Assembly: GCA_002787035.1 (NCBI GenBank)
Contig: PCVP01000014.1
Span: 1-64,000 of the forward strand
Length of the DNA stretch: 64,000 nt
Reading direction: 5' to 3'
Origin: Candidatus Peregrinibacteria bacterium CG11_big_fil_rev_8_21_14_0_20_49_14
GTDB lineage: Bacteria; Patescibacteriota; Gracilibacteria; Peribacterales; Peribacteraceae
Of this stretch, positions 60,077 to 64,000 are shown one piece after another (position 1 is the first letter of the stretch; each line of letters opens with the position of its first letter). The notes below the pieces were generated by a model. It was not told the DNA's origin and did no database searches. It worked only from the letters and a program-made list of their open reading frames with translations. Both the position numbers and the translations under genes were made by a program.

Positions 60077-60874
60077 ATGAATATCAGAAATGCACTGAAA
60101 GAGTCAGGTTTGCCATCTCTCGAAGCGGAAGTACTTCTTTCTAAGGTACTGGGGACAGATAGAACGATGCTGCTAACTCATGGCGATACGATGTTACGGA
60201 ACGAGGATGAAGCCCTGTTCACATTTTTTACGGATCGCAGAAAGAAGAATGAGCCGATATCGTACATTGTGGGATACAAAGAATTTTACGGCAGACAATT
60301 TGACGTCAATAGCGACGTACTCATCCCAAGGCCTGCGACAGAAGGTCTGGTGGACACTGTGCTTCAATTTTTCCAAGAAGGAGAGGGAGGGTGCACGGAA
60401 ATTGATACGGATATCTCCGCTCTCGTTCTCCCTTTTGAAGGGAGGGGGGAACCGAAGCTGCTCGCAGACATCGGAACCGGTAGCGGGTGCATAGCAACAA
60501 CCCTTGCTCTCCATACTCCGTATGAAATTCTTGCGACAGACATATCCGACGGAGCCCTATTTGTAGCCAAAAAGAACGCAATAAACCACGGAGTTTCACA
60601 CAAGATTTCTTTTACGAAAGGATCAATGCTGGGTCCGCTTGTGAATATGAGTACATACTTCTTCGTGGTCACCAATCCTCCGTATATTCCGACCACAGAA
60701 TCTCTCATGCCAGATGTTGCGGACTATGAACCACATGGAGCTCTCTTTGCGGGACAAGACGGTATGAGCGTACTGCTCCCGCTCTTCTTGGAAGCAAAGT
60801 CGCATCCTTTCTGTTCTGGCATTGCATTGGAGTGCCGTAATTTTCAGGCGGAAGAGCTTCTCAAGATTCTCTAG
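60077..60874 (+). CDS. prmC: Peptide chain release factor N5-glutamine methyltransferase PrmC
   Basis: YKEFYGRQFDVNSDVLIPRPATEGLVD; ADIGTGSGCIATTLA; VTNPPYIPTTE. Confidence 0.92.
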   Translation: MNIRNALKESGLPSLEAEVLLSKVLGTDRTMLLTHGDTMLRNEDEALFTFFTDRRKKNEPISYIVGYKEFYGRQFDVNSDVLIPRPATEGLVDTVLQFFQEGEGGCTEIDTDISALVLPFEGRGEPKLLADIGTGSGCIATTLALHTPYEILATDISDGALFVAKKNAINHGVSHKISFTKGSMLGPLVNMSTYFFVVTNPPYIPTTESLMPDVADYEPHGALFAGQDGMSVLLPLFLEAKSHPFCSGIALECRNFQAEELLKIL

Positions 60875-60906
60875 AGAGCAAGAGAGATTCGTGCTACTTT
60901 GCAGTC

Positions 60907-62148
60907 GTGCAGAAGCTGCTTTCATCGCTCGGCCCCGTCGCCGCCGTCATAGGTGCGCAGTGGGGTGATGAAGGAAAAGGAAAAGTCACGGACATTCTGG
61001 CAGAGCATTACGATATTATTGCCAGAGCGTGCGGAGGAGCAAACGCAGGACACACCATAGTAATCAACGGTACGAAACACGTTTTCCATCTGCTTCCCTC
61101 CGGGTGTTTGCATGAAAAAAAAGATATCGTGCTGGGTGCGGGAATGGTGCTACATCTGCCGACACTTCTGGAAGAAATAGAAACGCTGAAAGAGAGTGGC
61201 ATAGATATCGTGAACAGACTGTATATATCGCCTGAATCACATATTCTTTTCGATTTTCACAAAGAGATCGACGGCGCCTTGGAAGAACTGAGAAGCAGAG
61301 AAAAGGGGCAGGGGATAGGGACGACAAAAAGAGGAATAGGACCCGCATATATGGATAAAGCGGAACGTGTCGGCATACGAATGGAAATGCTCGGAAAGAA
61401 TATAGAGGGCGAGCTGAAAGAAAGAGCAAAACGCGTACTGCAGTGCTACGGAGTGACCATAGATACCGACAAAGAAATGGCAAATATGTCTGCTGCTCAT
61501 GCGGTACTGAAAGGCAGAGTGATTGATACCATAGAGCACATGCATAGCGGACTTTCAAACGGGAAAACTATTCTCATAGAGGGCGCACAAGCCACACTGT
61601 TGGATATAGACCATGGAACCTACCCGTACGTGACAAGCAGTTCCACCACCATCGCAGGCGCATTGCAGGGACTCGGCCTGCCGCCCAACGCTCTGACATC
61701 GTGCATAGGAGTAGCCAAGGCGTACTGTACAAGAGTGGGGTCAGGACCATTCCTGACCGAAATGGATGAAGAGCATGCCGATAGAATTCGTACGAAAGGA
61801 GGAGAATTTGGGGCGACAACAGGTCGACCGAGAAGGTGCGGCTGGCTTCATATTCCGGATTTGAAACGAACAGCGCAGATCAACGGATTCACACACTGGA
61901 ATATTACAAAGCTGGATGTGCTGGATACCGAGTCCGAAGTGAGCGTCGGCATAGACTCCAAAAGCGATGCGGAAGCCATATACGATGCGATTCCGGGATG
62001 GATGGAACCTACGGTAGGTATGACTTCGTTTGCAGATCTTCCGGAGAATGCACAAAAGTACATCTACTTCTTAGAGCAGAAGACAGGTGTCCCCGCAGCG
62101 TTAATAGGAACGGGGCAGGGAAGGGAAGAGATGATTATAAAGAGCTGA
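60907..62148 (+). CDS. purA: Adenylosuccinate synthase
   Basis: VIGAQWGDEGKGKVTDIL; GANAGHTIVINGTKHVFHLLPSG; IEGAQATLLDIDHGTYPYVTSS. Confidence 0.97.
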   Translation: MQKLLSSLGPVAAVIGAQWGDEGKGKVTDILAEHYDIIARACGGANAGHTIVINGTKHVFHLLPSGCLHEKKDIVLGAGMVLHLPTLLEEIETLKESGIDIVNRLYISPESHILFDFHKEIDGALEELRSREKGQGIGTTKRGIGPAYMDKAERVGIRMEMLGKNIEGELKERAKRVLQCYGVTIDTDKEMANMSAAHAVLKGRVIDTIEHMHSGLSNGKTILIEGAQATLLDIDHGTYPYVTSSSTTIAGALQGLGLPPNALTSCIGVAKAYCTRVGSGPFLTEMDEEHADRIRTKGGEFGATTGRPRRCGWLHIPDLKRTAQINGFTHWNITKLDVLDTESEVSVGIDSKSDAEAIYDAIPGWMEPTVGMTSFADLPENAQKYIYFLEQKTGVPAALIGTGQGREEMIIKS

Positions 62149-62189
62149 CATATTGCCAAAGAACAAAATTGGCTATAGTAAGTCACTTT

Positions 62190-62546
62190 ATGGATAGAAG
62201 CAGAGAAAGCAATTGGCTGCTTGAAAAATTGCGATGTGAAGTTTCGCAGGTCGATGCGGCCTTTATAGTGGAACCTGAAAGGGTGTTACCGTTACCCGAC
62301 AGAACAATCGTATCTGCCTGGATACAAAAAAGATGCCAAACAGTCATCAGGCTTGGTGATGAAATCCTTCATGAAAGTACACCGAAGGTAATACAGGTTT
62401 GCAAAATAACTCTGAATACCGGCAAAGGAGTTCCAAGACCCATAGATGTATCGGATGTGCACGACGAAGCAGCGATCGTCGTTATGCAGCTTATGAATTC
62501 CTTACAAAACAGGCAGTGGGAACTGCTGCGAAAAGAAGAGGGCTAG
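62190..62546 (+). CDS. Hypothetical protein
   Basis: About 118 aa; MDRSRESNWLLEKLRCEVSQVDAAFIVEPERVL; start refined. Confidence 0.45.
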   Translation: MDRSRESNWLLEKLRCEVSQVDAAFIVEPERVLPLPDRTIVSAWIQKRCQTVIRLGDEILHESTPKVIQVCKITLNTGKGVPRPIDVSDVHDEAAIVVMQLMNSLQNRQWELLRKEEG

Positions 62547-63427
62547 TCCACTCGTTCGCCCCACTTCAATTTTTCTCGAAGAGTGTGAAAAAACGTATCT
62601 TGTTTTAAGCGCAGAAACTTTACGGTGTCACCGCAAGCACATGCTGTTACTTTATCTCCGTTTTCAAGCGGTACGTACACTTGTCCGTCGACGGTAAGTA
62701 CGACCTCCGTATCTTTAAACTTGTTCGATTTTGTCATCACTTCAACCGTCACTTTCTGGTTGCTGGGTATGACCACAGGTTTCTGGCTGAAGCTGTGCGG
62801 ATTGATTGGCGTGAGGATGGTTGCAGCCAATGTAGGGTGGACTATGGGACCTCCGGCAGCAAGAGAATAGGCGGTTGAGCCCGTGGGTGTGGCTATTATA
62901 AGCCCATCCGCATGGTACGACGTAAGATCTTCCCCGTTGACCATCGTGCGCAAATCCACGAGTCTTGCGATAGTTCCCTGCGCGATAACAGCTTCATTGA
63001 GCGCGAATCCTTCAAAAACATTTTTTGTACCTCTCGTGGCAACAACGGAAAGAATACTGCGATTTTCAAGTACGCCTTCACCGGTAAGAAGCCTAGGGAT
63101 AATGGTGTCCGCATCGGCGATCTCCGTCTCAGCCAAGAATCCGACTGTCCCTCTGTTCACACTCAGAATTGGTGTTTTGAATGTTCTCAGCTCTCGTATT
63201 GCACGAAGGATTGTGCCGTCACCCCCTATGACAACCAATAAATCTATGTCATCTTCGCTATGAAATTGAGCAAAATCTTTTGAACAGTCAACATCACTCA
63301 ACCTGGTTGGGTCTGTATAAATTACCGCTCCCAGATCCGTAAGTATTGTAAGCACTTTCGAGACGGATTCATTTTTATACGTCAGGCCCGATTTCACCGT
63401 CACGCCGATGCGCTTGTATTGCAACAT
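62543..63427 (-). CDS. nadK: NAD(+)/NADH kinase
   Basis: LLVVIGGDGTILRAIRELR; LSVNRGTVGFLAE; ADGLIIATPTGSTAYSLAAGGPIVHP. Confidence 0.95.
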   Translation of the reverse strand: MLQYKRIGVTVKSGLTYKNESVSKVLTILTDLGAVIYTDPTRLSDVDCSKDFAQFHSEDDIDLLVVIGGDGTILRAIRELRTFKTPILSVNRGTVGFLAETEIADADTIIPRLLTGEGVLENRSILSVVATRGTKNVFEGFALNEAVIAQGTIARLVDLRTMVNGEDLTSYHADGLIIATPTGSTAYSLAAGGPIVHPTLAATILTPINPHSFSQKPVVIPSNQKVTVEVMTKSNKFKDTEVVLTVDGQVYVPLENGDKVTACACGDTVKFLRLKQDTFFHTLREKLKWGERVD

Positions 63428-63431
63428 GCCG

Positions 63432-64000
63432 CTATTGTAACACTTTCACAATATTGAGAAAGAGATCTGCCGTTCGTTTCCAGGAAAAAGTACCTGCCTG
63501 AACGGGTCCTTGCGTACGAAGACGGGAACGAACCGACTCATTTGTGAGAATGGTACTCAAACCCGAAGCAATGCTGCGTACGTCTTCGGGGTCCACCAGT
63601 AGCGCCGAATCTCCTGCAACCTCCGACAAACTGCCACGGTCTGACGTGAGAACAGGTACCCCGCGTTGCAAGGCATCCAGAACCTGCATGCCGAACCCCT
63701 CGTAGAGAGAAGGCAATGCCAATACGGCACATGAATGAAGAAGATCCCTGTACTGTTGCTCATCTATGTATCCTATAAAATCGGCACCGTCTGTCTCTTG
63801 TGCCAAACGTACGATATTGTTGTCGTTCCATCCTCGACCTCCTGCAAGAACCAACTTATATTTTTTTCGCAGATTTTCAGGGAGTGAGGCGTATGCCTGA
63901 AGAAGTCGGTACTGATTTTTACGAGGTGACAATGTTGCGACGCACAGAATCATGTTTTCATTCGACTCAGATACGGCAGCACTTTCACGCACAGGACCCG
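63432..64000 (-). CDS. Glycosyltransferase family 1 (partial, runs off window end)
   Basis: CVATLSPRKNQYRLLQAYASLP; LALPSLYEGFGMQVLDALQRGVPVLTSDRGSLSEVAGDSALLVDP. Confidence 0.9.
   Translation of the reverse strand, partial: GPVRESAAVSESNENMILCVATLSPRKNQYRLLQAYASLPENLRKKYKLVLAGGRGWNDNNIVRLAQETDGADFIGYIDEQQYRDLLHSCAVLALPSLYEGFGMQVLDALQRGVPVLTSDRGSLSEVAGDSALLVDPEDVRSIASGLSTILTNESVRSRLRTQGPVQAGTFSWKRTADLFLNIVKVLQ

Overview
This 64 kb window is ordinary bacterial chromosome, probably from a Candidate Phyla Radiation / Patescibacteria lineage (Peregrinibacteria/Peribacteria-like). That placement is inferred from giant DUF4215 Cys-rich surface proteins, many short lineage-specific ORFs and UGA used as stop; I could not run a phylogeny. 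About 50 genes have recognisable or supportable products. They include rsmH, an ftsL-like gene, pyk, pyrH, frr, purQ, a SpoU methyltransferase, clpB, priA, recG, obg, dnaK, gap, an endonuclease IV-like gene, a CCA-adding enzyme, rplI, secG, rpsP-khpA, prmC, purA, nadK and two glycosyltransferases. There are six tRNAs: Ser-GCT, Arg-TCT, Pro-TGG, Phe-GAA, Ile-TAT and Val-TAC. CIRCE operators lie upstream of clpB and dnaK. No CRISPR array, prophage or transposase was seen. The most interesting signals are: (1) a REP-like palindrome family whose unit begins exactly at the 3' CCA of three different tRNA genes, so that tRNA ACCA+T can pair with ATGGT in the trailer; (2) duplicated 5' tRNA fragments next to tRNA-Arg and tRNA-Pro, one apparently interrupted by a REP-like hairpin with a recognisable empty site; (3) a tRNA-Ile with UAU anticodon; (4) a candidate small RNA at about 29.5 kb with its own promoter and terminator; (5) large tandem DUF4215 proteins and other surface proteins with C-terminal TM/basic tails; (6) unusual protein extensions (S16, PurQ) and a non-canonical aquaporin.
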